From NCBI GenBank assembly GCA_963772515.1, contig CAVYXC010000003.1, positions 62,001-126,000 on the forward strand: a stretch of DNA of 64,000 bases, read 5' to 3'. Every line of letters begins with the position of its first letter. Positions within the stretch are counted from its first letter, which is position 1. Source of the stretch: JAFAHD01 sp963772515 (GTDB lineage: Bacteria > Vulcanimicrobiota > Vulcanimicrobiia > Eremiobacterales > Eremiobacteraceae). Made by a program: the position numbers and the translations under genes. Of the stretch, positions 47,001 through 54,845 are shown piece after piece. The notes under the pieces were generated by a model. That model did not search any database. It was not told the DNA's origin and saw only the letters and a list, made by a program, of their open reading frames with translations.

Positions 47001-47375
47001 TCCACTAAATACCACGCGATGCAGTTCTATCGCGAGCAGCTCAAGGCCGCGCGCATCTATTGCGCGGCGGATCTCGAGCGGCTGCCTAACCGGCTGGTGG
47101 CAAAGATCGCCGGCATCGTGACGACGCGCCAGCGGCCGGGCACGGCCAAAGGTTTCGTCTTCACGACGATGGAGGACGAGACCGGGCTCATGAACGTGAT
47201 CATCCGGCCGGATATCTATCAGAAGTACCGGCCGATCGCGCGTGACGAGCCGGCGGTGATAGTCGAAGGCGTCTTGCAGAAGGACGACGGCCGCGTCAAC
47301 ATCCTCGCTCGCCGCTTTTGGAAGCTCGACCTGGACCGGCTGGCTAAGGGCCTGACCTCACGCGATTTCCACTAG
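44043..47375 (+). CDS. dnaE2: Error-prone DNA polymerase III alpha subunit DnaE2
   Basis: 1110 residues, the catalytic unit of the SOS mutasome. The PHP domain opens with AELHCHSNFSLLEGGSHPEEL; catalytic Asp are in PDIDIDC (D383-D387), preceded by VQGRGSAANSAVCYALNITN. The beta-clamp motif of DnaE1 is absent, and the OB domain ends the protein with RFWKLDL. Around residue 838-862 two copies of a palindromic element add MERSSLLDR repeats. It is 9 bases after imuB. Confidence 0.95.
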   Translation: MLPYAELHCHSNFSLLEGGSHPEELVERARELGLAGIAITDRNGVYGAVRFAQAAREAGIPAIIGAELTLEDESHLVLLAQSKEGYGNLSRLISRAHLDNERGQPHTSYHNLARYAGGIIALSGCEHGAIPRALERGDFREACELAGKLRDIFGWGNLWIELQRHLLPDDGPRIRSLCAVANALELGVVATGGVHYAVPEHRALADVLTCVRLKTTLDDAGTRLRPNGEYYLRPPEMMARLFAELPRALHASAAIAQRCEFRLDKLRNEFPDFPLPPGETAFSYLYSLVHDGVRRRYRPVTPEVSKQIAHELGVIERLDLAGYFLIVWDIVRFAMERGIFVQGRGSAANSAVCYALNITNVDPVGLKMLFERFLSEERAELPDIDIDCPSGDQREQIIQYVYERYGREHSGMVAEVISYRARSAVRDIGKALGLSLDQVDALAKSLDTYSSVRVGEEAAQIAQATLGVPKHEAMHVTQHGEPLALSAADVEGAIAALPSPLAVEGGDEVAQRLYELCARIDSFPRHLSQHVGGMVITRSPLIEVAPLEKAAMPDRTIVCWDKDDCATLGLIKIDILGLGMLDAIEIALNEIKRVRGETVDLVDLRACDDPAVYDMLCAADTVGLFQVESRAQMATLPRLKPRNFYDIVVEVAIIRPGPIQGDMVHPYIRRRKGLEPVTYPHPSLVPVLERTLGVPLFQEQGMRMAVETAGFTAGQADELRRAMGHKRSYEKMERLKGRLIEGWAKNGITPDVARRLFQMLSAFADFGFPESHAASFALIVYVSGYLKRHYAPEFYAALLNAQPMGFYSPESLIADARRHDVTILPPDVNASHYPCTVEMLDRAEPMERSSLLDRAKRMERSSLLDRPSEWRHPVAMRVGLSQVRGIGAKHKEMLEAQRAIGPYLDLRDFVLRTGLPKDVLESLAAVDAFACFDLSRRQALWEVQRIAELPRVGGLERDMTIDEPAVVLPRMHQVEEAAADLWGLGLSTKYHAMQFYREQLKAARIYCAADLERLPNRLVAKIAGIVTTRQRPGTAKGFVFTTMEDETGLMNVIIRPDIYQKYRPIARDEPAVIVEGVLQKDDGRVNILARRFWKLDLDRLAKGLTSRDFH
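46584..46603. repeat. Dispersed palindromic element, copy 3 (inside dnaE2)
   Basis: CGGTCGAGT-TT-ACTCGACCG, with compensated changes in both arms relative to copies 1 and 2. With copy 4 it forms a 36-base tandem repeat translated as MERSSLLDRAKR; a partial third unit (GACCGTGCAGAACCTATG) lies just upstream at 46563-46580. Confidence 0.85.
46620..46639. repeat. Dispersed palindromic element, copy 4 (inside dnaE2)
   Basis: Identical to copy 3 over 20 bases. Translated MERSSLLDRPSE, in the same frame as copy 3 but not the frame used in mutS2. Confidence 0.85.
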
Positions 47376-47414
47376 CAAAGGAAACAAACGCAGCCGAGGC
47401 CGAGTAGTCTCCGC

Positions 47415-49268
47415 ATGAGCAGTTCATATATAAAAGCGGCCGCACTTGCGTTCGTCGCGATCGGTCTCGTCGCGCCGAAGCCGTCGCTTGCCGCCACAAT
47501 CGATGATGTCTTGAAGCAGACCCGCGCAGCGTCGGGCGGAAACGCTCTCGATCGCGCGATCTCGTTCCACGCGACTGGCACGATCGAGATCACCGGCGTC
47601 AAAGGCACGTTCGACGAGTGGGCGGATTCCGCGTCCGGCGCGCAGGCCGAGACGCTCGATGCCGGCCCGTTCTCAGGCGGCGGCGGCTTTGACGGCACCG
47701 ATGTCTGGAATCAGGATGCCAGTGGACTGGTCTGGGTCGACGGCGGCAAGGCCGGCCGCTACGCAGCCATCCTCACGTCATACCTCAGCAACACTGATCT
47801 GCTGCGGCCTGGCAAACGCGGCGTCGTATCGTATGCCGGCCGCAAGGTCGACAAGGGCGTCGCGTACGATGTCGTTGACGCGACGCCGCCGAACGGGCTG
47901 CCTGTCCAGGTGTGGATCACGGCGGCGACCCACTTGCCGGCGCGCGTGATCTCGACCATCGGCACCCAGACCACGACGACCGCGCTGTCGGACTATCGCG
48001 TCGTCAGCGGCATCAAGGTGTCGTTTCACGAGCATCAGACGACGGACGAAGGCAACGAGGTCGACGCTCAGGCGACGAGCGTCACGTTCGATCCGCCCGG
48101 CGTCGCAGCGCACGTCGTGAAGCCGGATTCGCACGTCTCGGATTATTCGATCGCCGGCGGCGACTCGACGACCGTCCCGATCGACTTGATCGACAACCAC
48201 GTCTATCTCTCTGTGATGATCGATGGGAAAGGCCCATACCATTTCGCTTTCGACACCGGCGGCGCCAACGTCATCGATTCATCGATCGCGCAGCAGCTGG
48301 GACTCGAGTCCTCCGGCGCAATGCAGGGTAGCGGCGTCGGCAGTCAGACCGAAACCGTTGGGTTCGCCAAGGTCGCGACGCTCTCGATAGGCGCTGCCAC
48401 CGTCAAGGACCAGTACTTCGCCGTGCTGCCGGTGCGCCAAGGCTTCAGCGTTGCCAGCGGCGTGCCGCTTGATGGGCTCATCGGCTTTGAGGTGCTGGCT
48501 CGCTATATCACCACGTTCGACTATGCGAACCGCAAGCTGACGTTTCGGATGCCAACCGCCACGGCATCGGCGCCGAGCAGCGCTGAAGTCGTGCCGTTCG
48601 TCTTCAATTCGACGATTCCGCAGATCGCCTGCCAACTCGACGACATCGCCGGCGACTGTTCGGTGGACACGGGTAGTCGCGCCGCGATCTCCATACTCAC
48701 GCCGTTTTCGACCGCGCATCCGGAGTTGATCCCGGCAAACGCGACGGGCGTCGGCATCAACGGCTTCGGCATCGGCGGGCCGGCGCTCGGCCGGATCGGG
48801 CGGCTCACATCGCTGCAGATCGGTGCGACGAAACTCCAGAACGTGATCGCCGATTTCAGCGTGCAGAAAAAAGGCTATTTCGCCAACCCGTTCATCGCCG
48901 GCAACATCGGGGGCGGCGTTTGGCGTCGCTTCACGGTGATCTTCGACTATGCGAAGCAGACGATGGCGCTGAGCCCGAACGCCGATTTCGATGAACCTGA
49001 GCCGCAGGATCGATCCGGCTTGTTCCTCATCGTCCAGGGCGGCGTGCCCGTCGTCATCGACGCGCGTCCCGGCACGCCGGGAGCGCAAGCCGGCTTGGCC
49101 CGCGGCGATTCCATCACCGCGATCAAGGGCGTCTCGACGACCGGCATGGACCTCGAACAAGTCCGAACGCTTTTCATGGGCCCCGCTGGGACCAGCATCC
49201 CGATGACGGTGAAGTCGAAGACCGGCCAGACGCGCGACGTCACGATCGTGCTGGCCGACTACGTGTAG
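47415..49268 (+). CDS. Secreted retropepsin-like protease with two DTG sites and a PDZ domain
   Basis: 617 residues with signal peptide up to about PSLAA. A beta-rich N-terminal domain (residues 25-240) is followed by two retropepsin-like halves: FAFDTGGAN near 278 and CSVDTGSRA near 415, each an Asp-Thr-Gly. A C-terminal PDZ domain (about 530-610: GTPGAQAGLARGDSITAIKG) closes it. Such double-DTG proteins form the active site within one chain. Substrates unknown. Confidence 0.85.
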   Translation: MSSSYIKAAALAFVAIGLVAPKPSLAATIDDVLKQTRAASGGNALDRAISFHATGTIEITGVKGTFDEWADSASGAQAETLDAGPFSGGGGFDGTDVWNQDASGLVWVDGGKAGRYAAILTSYLSNTDLLRPGKRGVVSYAGRKVDKGVAYDVVDATPPNGLPVQVWITAATHLPARVISTIGTQTTTTALSDYRVVSGIKVSFHEHQTTDEGNEVDAQATSVTFDPPGVAAHVVKPDSHVSDYSIAGGDSTTVPIDLIDNHVYLSVMIDGKGPYHFAFDTGGANVIDSSIAQQLGLESSGAMQGSGVGSQTETVGFAKVATLSIGAATVKDQYFAVLPVRQGFSVASGVPLDGLIGFEVLARYITTFDYANRKLTFRMPTATASAPSSAEVVPFVFNSTIPQIACQLDDIAGDCSVDTGSRAAISILTPFSTAHPELIPANATGVGINGFGIGGPALGRIGRLTSLQIGATKLQNVIADFSVQKKGYFANPFIAGNIGGGVWRRFTVIFDYAKQTMALSPNADFDEPEPQDRSGLFLIVQGGVPVVIDARPGTPGAQAGLARGDSITAIKGVSTTGMDLEQVRTLFMGPAGTSIPMTVKSKTGQTRDVTIVLADYV

Positions 49269-49314
49269 CCCGAGTCCATGGCGGCGAAAAGCGACTCTCT
49301 ATTCCTTGTTCTTC

Positions 49315-49848
49315 TTACGGTGAGGAGATGCCGCCGCTGAACAGATTCAAGTCCACTTTCGCCGACCGGGAGGCGTCGCTCGCTGGGGTGAGCGTAAGCT
49401 CGATCGTCTGATGCTGGTCGACCCACGTGCCGGCGCTCACGTACTGCGCGCTGCCATTGCTGGCGAACAGCAACGGCGTGTTCGAATCGATCGGTCCACC
49501 GGTCAGGGCGACGTCATCGAAACTGCGGTGGACGATGACCGGTCCAAGCGTCGAGTTGGGATCGATGGCGTTGGGCCGGCCGTAGTAGCAGTCGTAGGAT
49601 AGTGGAGCGGTCGAAACGATCACCAGCGTGGAGCCGTCATTCGCTCCGCCGTTCTGCGCGATGCGTTCGAGCAGCGCCAGATCTTGCGCAAGGGTCGCGG
49701 CGGCGTCACCGGCCGCGCGCCCGTGCTGATACGCGCGAAACGGCGTGAGGAGTACCAGCGCTGCGGCGATCGCCAGCATCGACACTACCGTCAGCATCTC
49801 CATCAGCGTCATGCCGCGCGACGAGCGCCGGCCGACGAGACCTCTCAC
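49315..49848 (-). CDS. Type IV pilin/pseudopilin-like protein
   Basis: 177 residues. The prepilin cleavage site is RRSSRG|MTLMEMLTVVSMLAI with Glu at +5, followed by a hydrophobic helix. The globular part has QNGGANDGSTLVIVSTA and a C-terminal beta region. GTG 49848 is chosen because it overlaps the stop of the upstream fragment (GTGA) and gives a short leader; the longer frame reads through the fragment. Type II secretion or pilus-like. Confidence 0.8.
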   Translation of the reverse strand: MRGLVGRRSSRGMTLMEMLTVVSMLAIAAALVLLTPFRAYQHGRAAGDAAATLAQDLALLERIAQNGGANDGSTLVIVSTAPLSYDCYYGRPNAIDPNSTLGPVIVHRSFDDVALTGGPIDSNTPLLFASNGSAQYVSAGTWVDQHQTIELTLTPASDASRSAKVDLNLFSGGISSP

Positions 49849-50123
49849 GGCAACGCGCCCGACGGCACGGCATTGCCGTCCCACCACTGTTGATCGCCGA
49901 ACGAATCGTTGGGCACCGGCTCGCCAGTTGGCCCGGTCGTGAAGACGTGGATGCGCAAGTCGGTCAGGGAAGAGCTGGCGACTTGGCCCGCGGGATCTCC
50001 CGGGCTGTCGATACCGACTGGCCCCGAATTGTCGATGACCCCGACGACTTCCGAGTACGGGAAGAATTGACCGCAGAAGGTAGTTATAGGTGCGAGTGAG
50101 AATTGACGAGCTATGCTTTTCGG
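49845..50123 (-). pseudogene. 3' fragment of a pilin-operon gene cut by element insertion
   Basis: A frame with no start runs from the recombinase start region to TGA 49847-49845 and reads FFPYSEVVGVIDNSGPVG, then QQWWDGNAVPSGALP. It ends in a GTGA overlap with the pilin gene, as in a normal operon. The 5' part is missing and is replaced at about 50080-50112 by the mobile element. The lost part should lie at the element's right junction. Confidence 0.6.
50075..50112. other. Probable left attachment junction of the mobile element
   Basis: Reading from the fragmented pilin-type gene into the recombinase gene the sequence changes character here (AT-richer GGTAGTTATAGG...GAATTGACGAG). Large serine recombinases are usually next to one att site. 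The exact core cannot be set without the right end. Confidence 0.4.
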
Positions 50124-51537
50124 CTATCTGCGCGTCTCGACACTGAACGCCGCTCAGGATATCTCGCTCGAGGACCAAGAACGCCGGTTGCGAGCGTATG
50201 CCGCAGCTAAGGGCCAAGAGATTCGACTTTTTGCGGAACGTAAGTCCGGCAAGGACTACGAGAACCGTCCGATCTTCAACGCCATGCTTAGCGAGCTGCG
50301 CGCCCTCAAGCCGAAGGACCGGCCAAGCGAACTGATCATAGTCAAGCTTGATAGGTTTGGGCGTAGCTCAGAGGACGCGCCATGGCTGGGCAAACAGCTG
50401 CGGCAGCTCGGCGTGCGCTTGGTAAGCCTCGATGAGGGCAGCTTGAACGCAGATGAGTTCGGCGAACAAGCGAAGATGGCGGCCCTTTCGATTGGTGCGA
50501 TGGCGGAGAACGCACAGAAGTCGTCGCGGATGCGAGCGTCGTATGAGCGGCGCCGCCGCGAGGGTAAAGTCGCCGCGAATGTGGCCCCTTATGGGCTAGA
50601 TTACATGGGCGGCCGTGATGTTGAGGTTCCAGAGACCGGGCCATTCATACGACGAGCGTTCGAGATGTATGTCGAGGGGAAAGGTCGCGATCCAATTTGC
50701 AGGTGGTTGCGGTTGAACGCGCCAGTGCAGGTGGTTCGGCGGCTAAATCCCGACGGTAGCGTGCGCGAGCTTCGAAAGAGCCTTGTATGGGACATCAACA
50801 GCCTGTCAGGGATCATCAAGAACCCTCGCTATCGCGGCACGGTGGTGTCGGAGGCTCTTTTCGACGAGGCACAGCGTCTGCGTGAACAACGCATTCGTAT
50901 TCCAAGTGCTAGAACTCAAGAGTTTCCACTATCTGGCTGTCTGAAATGCGAGGAGTGCGGCCGAAAGCTACAGGGTGCGTCGAGTCCTAACGGCTCGAAG
51001 ACGAAGAGACTCCGCTACTATACTTGCCGATTTTGCAAAGGTATTCGGGTAAACGCGGAGAGGGTCGAGGCCGCTTTCCGGCTGGCGACGTCACAGCTCG
51101 AGGCAGATATGGAGTCCGTCAAGGCATGGATTGCCGGCGACTTCGATCCCGACCGCAGAGCGGATGCCTCGCGGGAACGCGAACTCGCATCGCTTGAGCG
51201 TCGATGCACCCCCGAGGCCGTCGAGTCTCGGCGCAAAGCGACGTGGGCTCCGTACTATTCGGGAGCAATCACCGACTCACAACTGCGTACACAACTCGAC
51301 GATTTGGAGCGCGTCAACCTGGCGGATAAAGAACGCCTGGCCGCACTACGCGCAGAAGTTGGGACCACGAGAAAAACGGCGCGCTCAGCGGCGCAAGTTT
51401 CAAGACTGCTCTGCGGCTTCTGGCCTGCCTTCGATCGCGCGACCTACGATCAGAAGCGCGTCCTGGCGCGAACCTTGTCGGATGCGTTGGGTGGATTAGC
51501 GATTAACAAAGAGGGCGAACTACATCGCGCCTCATAG
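50113..51537 (+). CDS. Large serine recombinase (integrase)
   Basis: 474 residues. N-terminal resolvase domain begins MLFGYLRVST with the catalytic Ser9, followed by SLEDQERRL; KLDRFGRSS and the Arg residues of the catalytic domain are present. The recombinase domain (about 165-260) and a zinc ribbon C276, C279/C282, C305, C308 follow, then a coiled coil. The type integrates phage and mobile elements into attB by a serine mechanism. Located at the left end of the element, reading inward. Confidence 0.95.
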   Translation: MLFGYLRVSTLNAAQDISLEDQERRLRAYAAAKGQEIRLFAERKSGKDYENRPIFNAMLSELRALKPKDRPSELIIVKLDRFGRSSEDAPWLGKQLRQLGVRLVSLDEGSLNADEFGEQAKMAALSIGAMAENAQKSSRMRASYERRRREGKVAANVAPYGLDYMGGRDVEVPETGPFIRRAFEMYVEGKGRDPICRWLRLNAPVQVVRRLNPDGSVRELRKSLVWDINSLSGIIKNPRYRGTVVSEALFDEAQRLREQRIRIPSARTQEFPLSGCLKCEECGRKLQGASSPNGSKTKRLRYYTCRFCKGIRVNAERVEAAFRLATSQLEADMESVKAWIAGDFDPDRRADASRERELASLERRCTPEAVESRRKATWAPYYSGAITDSQLRTQLDDLERVNLADKERLAALRAEVGTTRKTARSAAQVSRLLCGFWPAFDRATYDQKRVLARTLSDALGGLAINKEGELHRAS

Positions 51538-51803
51538 GAACGGAGCGCCTCGTCCGCGAGCCCGGTGCGGCCCTGGGCGGGTTCGTGGTGAGCGAGGGAA
51601 GCTCCGCCGGGCCTAGTTCCAAAGGGAACCCCCAAGGTGAAGATGGTCACACATCGCGCCTTGTTTTTTGTTTACAGCCTTGCCAAGTGCGAACCAGGTG
51701 TGATGTAATGTAGCACCGTGGAAACAAGGCCTGCCCCGCCCGGAAACATCTCGAATGTCTACGGAAGGGGTTCACGTAAAAGCGTAAGTATGACTATCCC
51801 TGT
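51538..51803. other. Intergenic region after the recombinase
   Basis: About 265 bases, AT-richer towards the right (TTTTTTGTTTACAG, TGTGATGTAATGTAG). It probably holds the promoter of the small rightward genes, for example TTGCCA / TAATGT, but I cannot choose one. No coding frame seen. Confidence 0.35.
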
Positions 51804-51953
51804 ATGGTAGTTTCCGGCGATGGCGCGGTGCGGTTGCTCGACTTGCTCGAGCAGTTAGACGCGCCTGCATTCCGGTTCCAAGAAGCACCCGAAGAGATCA
51901 ACGGGCCGACCGGCCCGACTGGTCCCAGCGCACCGACAAGGAGAGCCGCGTGA
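51804..51953 (+). CDS. Small hypothetical protein with GPTGPTGP tail
   Basis: A 49-codon frame (MVVSGDGAVRLLDLLEQLDA) ending NGPTGPTGPSAPTRRAA. The TGA overlaps a GTG of the next gene (GTGA), supporting translation. The short Gly-Pro-Thr run recalls collagen-like repeats but is too short to call. Confidence 0.5.
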   Translation: MVVSGDGAVRLLDLLEQLDAPAFRFQEAPEEINGPTGPTGPSAPTRRAA

Positions 51954-52201
51954 CATACGAAGTCCAGACGATCACGCCCAGCGAATACAAGAAACTCAGT
52001 CCCAGCATGAGGGAGCAGATCGAGCAACAGATCGCAGAGTCCGAAGCGATGCAACGCGGCCGGCCGCCGACCTGGCGATCCGCGTGGGATCCCATCGTCG
52101 CCGCAGGACTCGCGGCGGGATTCACCACCGAGCAGATCGGCGCGTGGCTCGGCGTCACCGGACGATCGGTGCGGATGCACCGGCCGAAGTCGCCATGCTG
52201 A
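51950..52201 (+). CDS. Small phage-type HTH-like protein
   Basis: 83 residues; GTG 51950 has AAGGAG upstream. The C-terminal half (GLAAGFTTEQIGAWLGVTGRS) is helix-turn-helix-like. Probably a DNA-binding accessory protein of the element. The end overlaps the next gene. Confidence 0.55.
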   Translation: MTYEVQTITPSEYKKLSPSMREQIEQQIAESEAMQRGRPPTWRSAWDPIVAAGLAAGFTTEQIGAWLGVTGRSVRMHRPKSPC

Positions 52202-52542
52202 CGCCAGATTGGACCGACGAGAAGGCCGGCAGGCGCGTCCTCGATATGATTTCGGCGCTGCCAGCGCATCTACACGCCGACATCTTGGCGCGAGGTCGCA
52301 AAGAAAAACAGAGCTGGGCGAGCGCGATGGCCGAAGGTCGCCTGTGCAACTGCGACAAGGACGATGTGATCGCGGTGCGGTTCGATGCCACCGGCACGAC
52401 CGGCGCGATCGGCTTCTGCACGACGTGTCAGGGGATCCGCGCGTTCGGATTCAAGATCGACGGCGCGGGTCAGTGCGTCGGTATCGGAGCGTCGGCGCGA
52501 AAGATGGCCGAGTTTCTTGATGCGGACACTCGCTCGAGGTGA
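52195..52542 (+). CDS. Small hypothetical protein with cysteine pairs
   Basis: 115 residues with CNC and CTTC pairs (GRLCNCDKDD, GFCTTCQG), possibly a zinc ribbon. It overlaps the previous gene by 7 bases. Not recognised. Confidence 0.55.
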   Translation: MLTPDWTDEKAGRRVLDMISALPAHLHADILARGRKEKQSWASAMAEGRLCNCDKDDVIAVRFDATGTTGAIGFCTTCQGIRAFGFKIDGAGQCVGIGASARKMAEFLDADTRSR

Positions 52543-52603
52543 ATAACTTCCGCGTTTGGGGAACTTCTCGCACGTTTCTAGAAGATAGTAATGGAGAAGA
52601 AAG

Positions 52604-53197
52604 ATGATTCGCCATCAGTGCGACTACTGCGGCGAGATCGGCCTCGCTCCCGACAAGATCCCACACGCGCCGGACTGCGATTCCTTCGCGATCGCCTCCC
52701 ACCCGACCCACTTCATCGGGCCCAAAGACCCGTCATCGCTGGATCGCTTCTGGCGCGGCATCGAGGTCTTGATCGAGCAGGCCGAGGATGAAGGCCACGT
52801 ACTGACGCGGCCCTACACCGCGAAAGAGATCGAGGCGGGTGGGCGGCGCGAGGACTTCGAGAACATCTTCGGGCGGTCCATCTTCGAATATGGCAAGACC
52901 GAGCGGCTCAAGAAGGCCGGCCGACCCTCGAAGCTGCGCGAGGTCATCATCTGCGGGTTGGGCGATGTGGAGTTCTTGGCCGCCAGCCGTGCGACCGCGG
53001 ATGACTTCGCAACCTTCTTCGGGATCACCGAGCGTGCGTGGCGCACATGGAGGCGCGATGCGAAGATCGCCATCGCTCTTGCGAAGGGCGGGCGAACCGC
53101 TGCCGCCACTTTCGCGAAGGCCATGTCGGACAAGACGGCACTCGCATTTTCCTGCGAGCTGCGCCGCGCGAGAGCAAAGAGGGGGCTCGCGAATTAG
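52604..53197 (+). CDS. Phage-type protein with N-terminal zinc finger and HTH-like C-terminus
   Basis: 197 residues. The N-terminus has C6xxC9, H21 and C25, probably a zinc finger. The C-terminal part (DFATFFGITERAWRTWRRDA) resembles the helix-turn-helix of phage terminase small subunits. A GAAGAAAG ribosome site precedes ATG 52604. It is far from TerL, so a regulator is as likely. Confidence 0.55.
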   Translation: MIRHQCDYCGEIGLAPDKIPHAPDCDSFAIASHPTHFIGPKDPSSLDRFWRGIEVLIEQAEDEGHVLTRPYTAKEIEAGGRREDFENIFGRSIFEYGKTERLKKAGRPSKLREVIICGLGDVEFLAASRATADDFATFFGITERAWRTWRRDAKIAIALAKGGRTAAATFAKAMSDKTALAFSCELRRARAKRGLAN

Positions 53198-53425
53198 GTC
53201 CCATGCTGTATGTTATAATTGTGTTACCGAAAGAGTTGAGAACCCAACTATGCGCCCAGCGCGCGATTAATTCCGAGCCCCGTTTGATATAATAATAAGT
53301 GGAGGGGTATAGGCAAACTTTTTTCACCTCCGGCCGTTCAGAATTGCTTCCCCATTCATTTGAGATACTGAAGTAAGAAGCCCAGGTTTTCCCACGACAT
53401 CCCCTTTAGGAGAGAACCCCGCATG
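53198..53425. other. AT-rich intergenic region with promoter-like elements
   Basis: Two candidate -10 elements: TGTTATAAT (53211-53219, an extended -10) and TATAAT (53288-53293). A GGAGG...CCTCC inverted repeat (53301-53331) and no ORF. The rightward genes from 53423 on probably use one of these. Confidence 0.5.
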
Positions 53426-53791
53426 ATGACAAACCGCGAGAAGCAAGAGCTCGCCGAAAAACGCCGCGCCGATGCCCCGTACGGCCTTCGCGACGCCATG
53501 GTAACGGCGAAGCAGATCGCCAAGGCCACGAAGCAACAGATCACCTCGCTCACGGTCGAGAACCGCGCCAGGCTGGCACGCATGACTGCCGATCGCACCG
53601 CGCTCAAGAGCGCCGCCGGCATCTACGGCGTGCTGAAGGATCGAGAAAAGCTGGTGAACCTGGCGCTACGGCTGTTGCAGAGCAAGAGCAAGGCCGATCG
53701 CGAGAAGGGCTTCCAGATCCACGACCGTCTAGCCGGCGTGAAAGTTCACGCTGTCGGCCACGGCGACCATCTTTTCAAACGAGGACAATAG
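53423..53791 (+). CDS. Hypothetical element protein, basic and helical
   Basis: 122 residues, rich in Lys, Arg and Ala, predicted helical throughout. TTTAGGAGA precedes ATG 53423; ATG 53426 is equally possible. Not recognised. Confidence 0.5.
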   Translation: MMTNREKQELAEKRRADAPYGLRDAMVTAKQIAKATKQQITSLTVENRARLARMTADRTALKSAAGIYGVLKDREKLVNLALRLLQSKSKADREKGFQIHDRLAGVKVHAVGHGDHLFKRGQ

Positions 53792-53834
53792 AGAATCACT
53801 CATCGCTGGCTGTAGGAGCCGGGAACCACACAAC

Positions 53835-54194
53835 GTGAAGTCAGACACCGAGATCAAGCAGCAGATCCTCGCCGAGCAAGAGGCCGAAAAGCAGGCCAAG
53901 CTCAACGCCGAGATCGCCAGGCGATCGAACCACGCCGAGGAAACCGAGGCCGCACACGCCGAGATCCGAGCCGCTCAGGATGCGGTCGCGGCCTTCCGCA
54001 AAAAAGCGCGCCCAATGTCCCCGGCCGAGATCGACGCGCAGTCAGTCGCGCTCAAAGACGTTTGGGGCGCGTATGCCTTCGAAGGCCAGATGGTCGAGGA
54101 GCGCGTTCGCCAGGCGCACGCAGTCCTCGAGCGGCTGCAAAAAGCACCGCACGTCGGCCACATCTCGATGAGCGCCGATCATCCGCACGACTAG
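53835..54194 (+). CDS. Coiled-coil hypothetical protein
   Basis: 119 residues with a Glu/Lys/Ala heptad-like N-terminal 65 residues (QQILAEQEAEKQAKLNAEIA) and a C-terminal helical segment ending HISMSADHPHD. GTG start. The stop overlaps the bS21-like gene. Confidence 0.5.
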   Translation: MKSDTEIKQQILAEQEAEKQAKLNAEIARRSNHAEETEAAHAEIRAAQDAVAAFRKKARPMSPAEIDAQSVALKDVWGAYAFEGQMVEERVRQAHAVLERLQKAPHVGHISMSADHPHD

Positions 54195-54436
54195 TGATCC
54201 AGAAACCCAGTCAGCGATTCCTCGATAACACGAACGAGTTCCGTCGCAAGACGATAGACGCGCCAGTCGTGATCGTGGCGCACGGCGATCTCGTTAAGGC
54301 GCTCACGCGCTTCAAGAAGATTACCGGCGAGAGTCTAGATGAGTTGCGCCGGCACAGGGAGTTTCTGCCGAAGTCCGTCCGAGCGCGGAACAAGAGCCAT
54401 GCCGCTCGACGACGAGTAAAGGCGGCCAAGGACTAA
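54194..54436 (+). CDS. bS21-like ribosomal protein encoded on the element
   Basis: 80 residues. The middle and end follow the ribosomal protein bS21 plan: VVIVAHGDLVKALTRFKK, then LDELRRHREFLPKSVRARN and a basic tail RRRVKAAKD. In bS21 the AL(K)RFKR and RREFYEKP positions are conserved, here ALTRFKK and HREFLPKS. Host-type bS21 starts shortly before this motif; an N-terminal extension of about 30 residues is present here. GTG 54194 overlaps the upstream stop. Phages are known to carry bS21 to affect translation initiation. Confidence 0.72.
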   Translation: MIQKPSQRFLDNTNEFRRKTIDAPVVIVAHGDLVKALTRFKKITGESLDELRRHREFLPKSVRARNKSHAARRRVKAAKD

Positions 54437-54647
54437 GGATTCCGGCGTAGCGTCGATCTTCCGAGATCGGTGGTCGATACGTTGCGCCGATGCCCATCCG
54501 GCTCCGGCTGGTGACGGGCAAGCGTGGACCGGCGGTGATGTAGAACGTCCGTGGCTTCTACGGACTGCAGGCGTCGCCGCCGACCCTAAAGGCAACCTGC
54601 TAAGACTCTAATCACTTAGTCAACACAAGAAAGAACGGTGATCTGTA
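54437..54647. other. Intergenic region
   Basis: About 210 bases with a CGATCT-TCCG-AGATCG hairpin (54454-54469). No T-tract; no coding frame of good quality. Confidence 0.3.
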
Positions 54648-54845
54648 ATGCAGGTCAAGACCTTGTCTTTGCTTCGAGCATCCGATCGCACCGGAGAATC
54701 GCGGGTGCGCGTTCCCAAGGCTGGTCCCAATACACCGCTTCCTAGCGAGAGATTTCACACCTGGCTGCGCCGAGTAAACGAGCCGACGTTCTGGCACATC
54801 TATCGCTTGAATAAAGCCGACACGCGCTGGGAAGGCCATCCGTGA
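54648..54845 (+). CDS. Small hypothetical protein
   Basis: 65 residues (MQVKTLSLLRASDRTGES), overlapping the helicase gene by four bases (GTGA). Not recognised. Confidence 0.45.
   Translation: MQVKTLSLLRASDRTGESRVRVPKAGPNTPLPSERFHTWLRRVNEPTFWHIYRLNKADTRWEGHP

Noticed and set aside
49849..50217. A longer start for the pilin gene
   Set aside because: The sequence before the prepilin leader in that frame overlaps the coupled gene fragment and the recombinase; leader length would be far too long.
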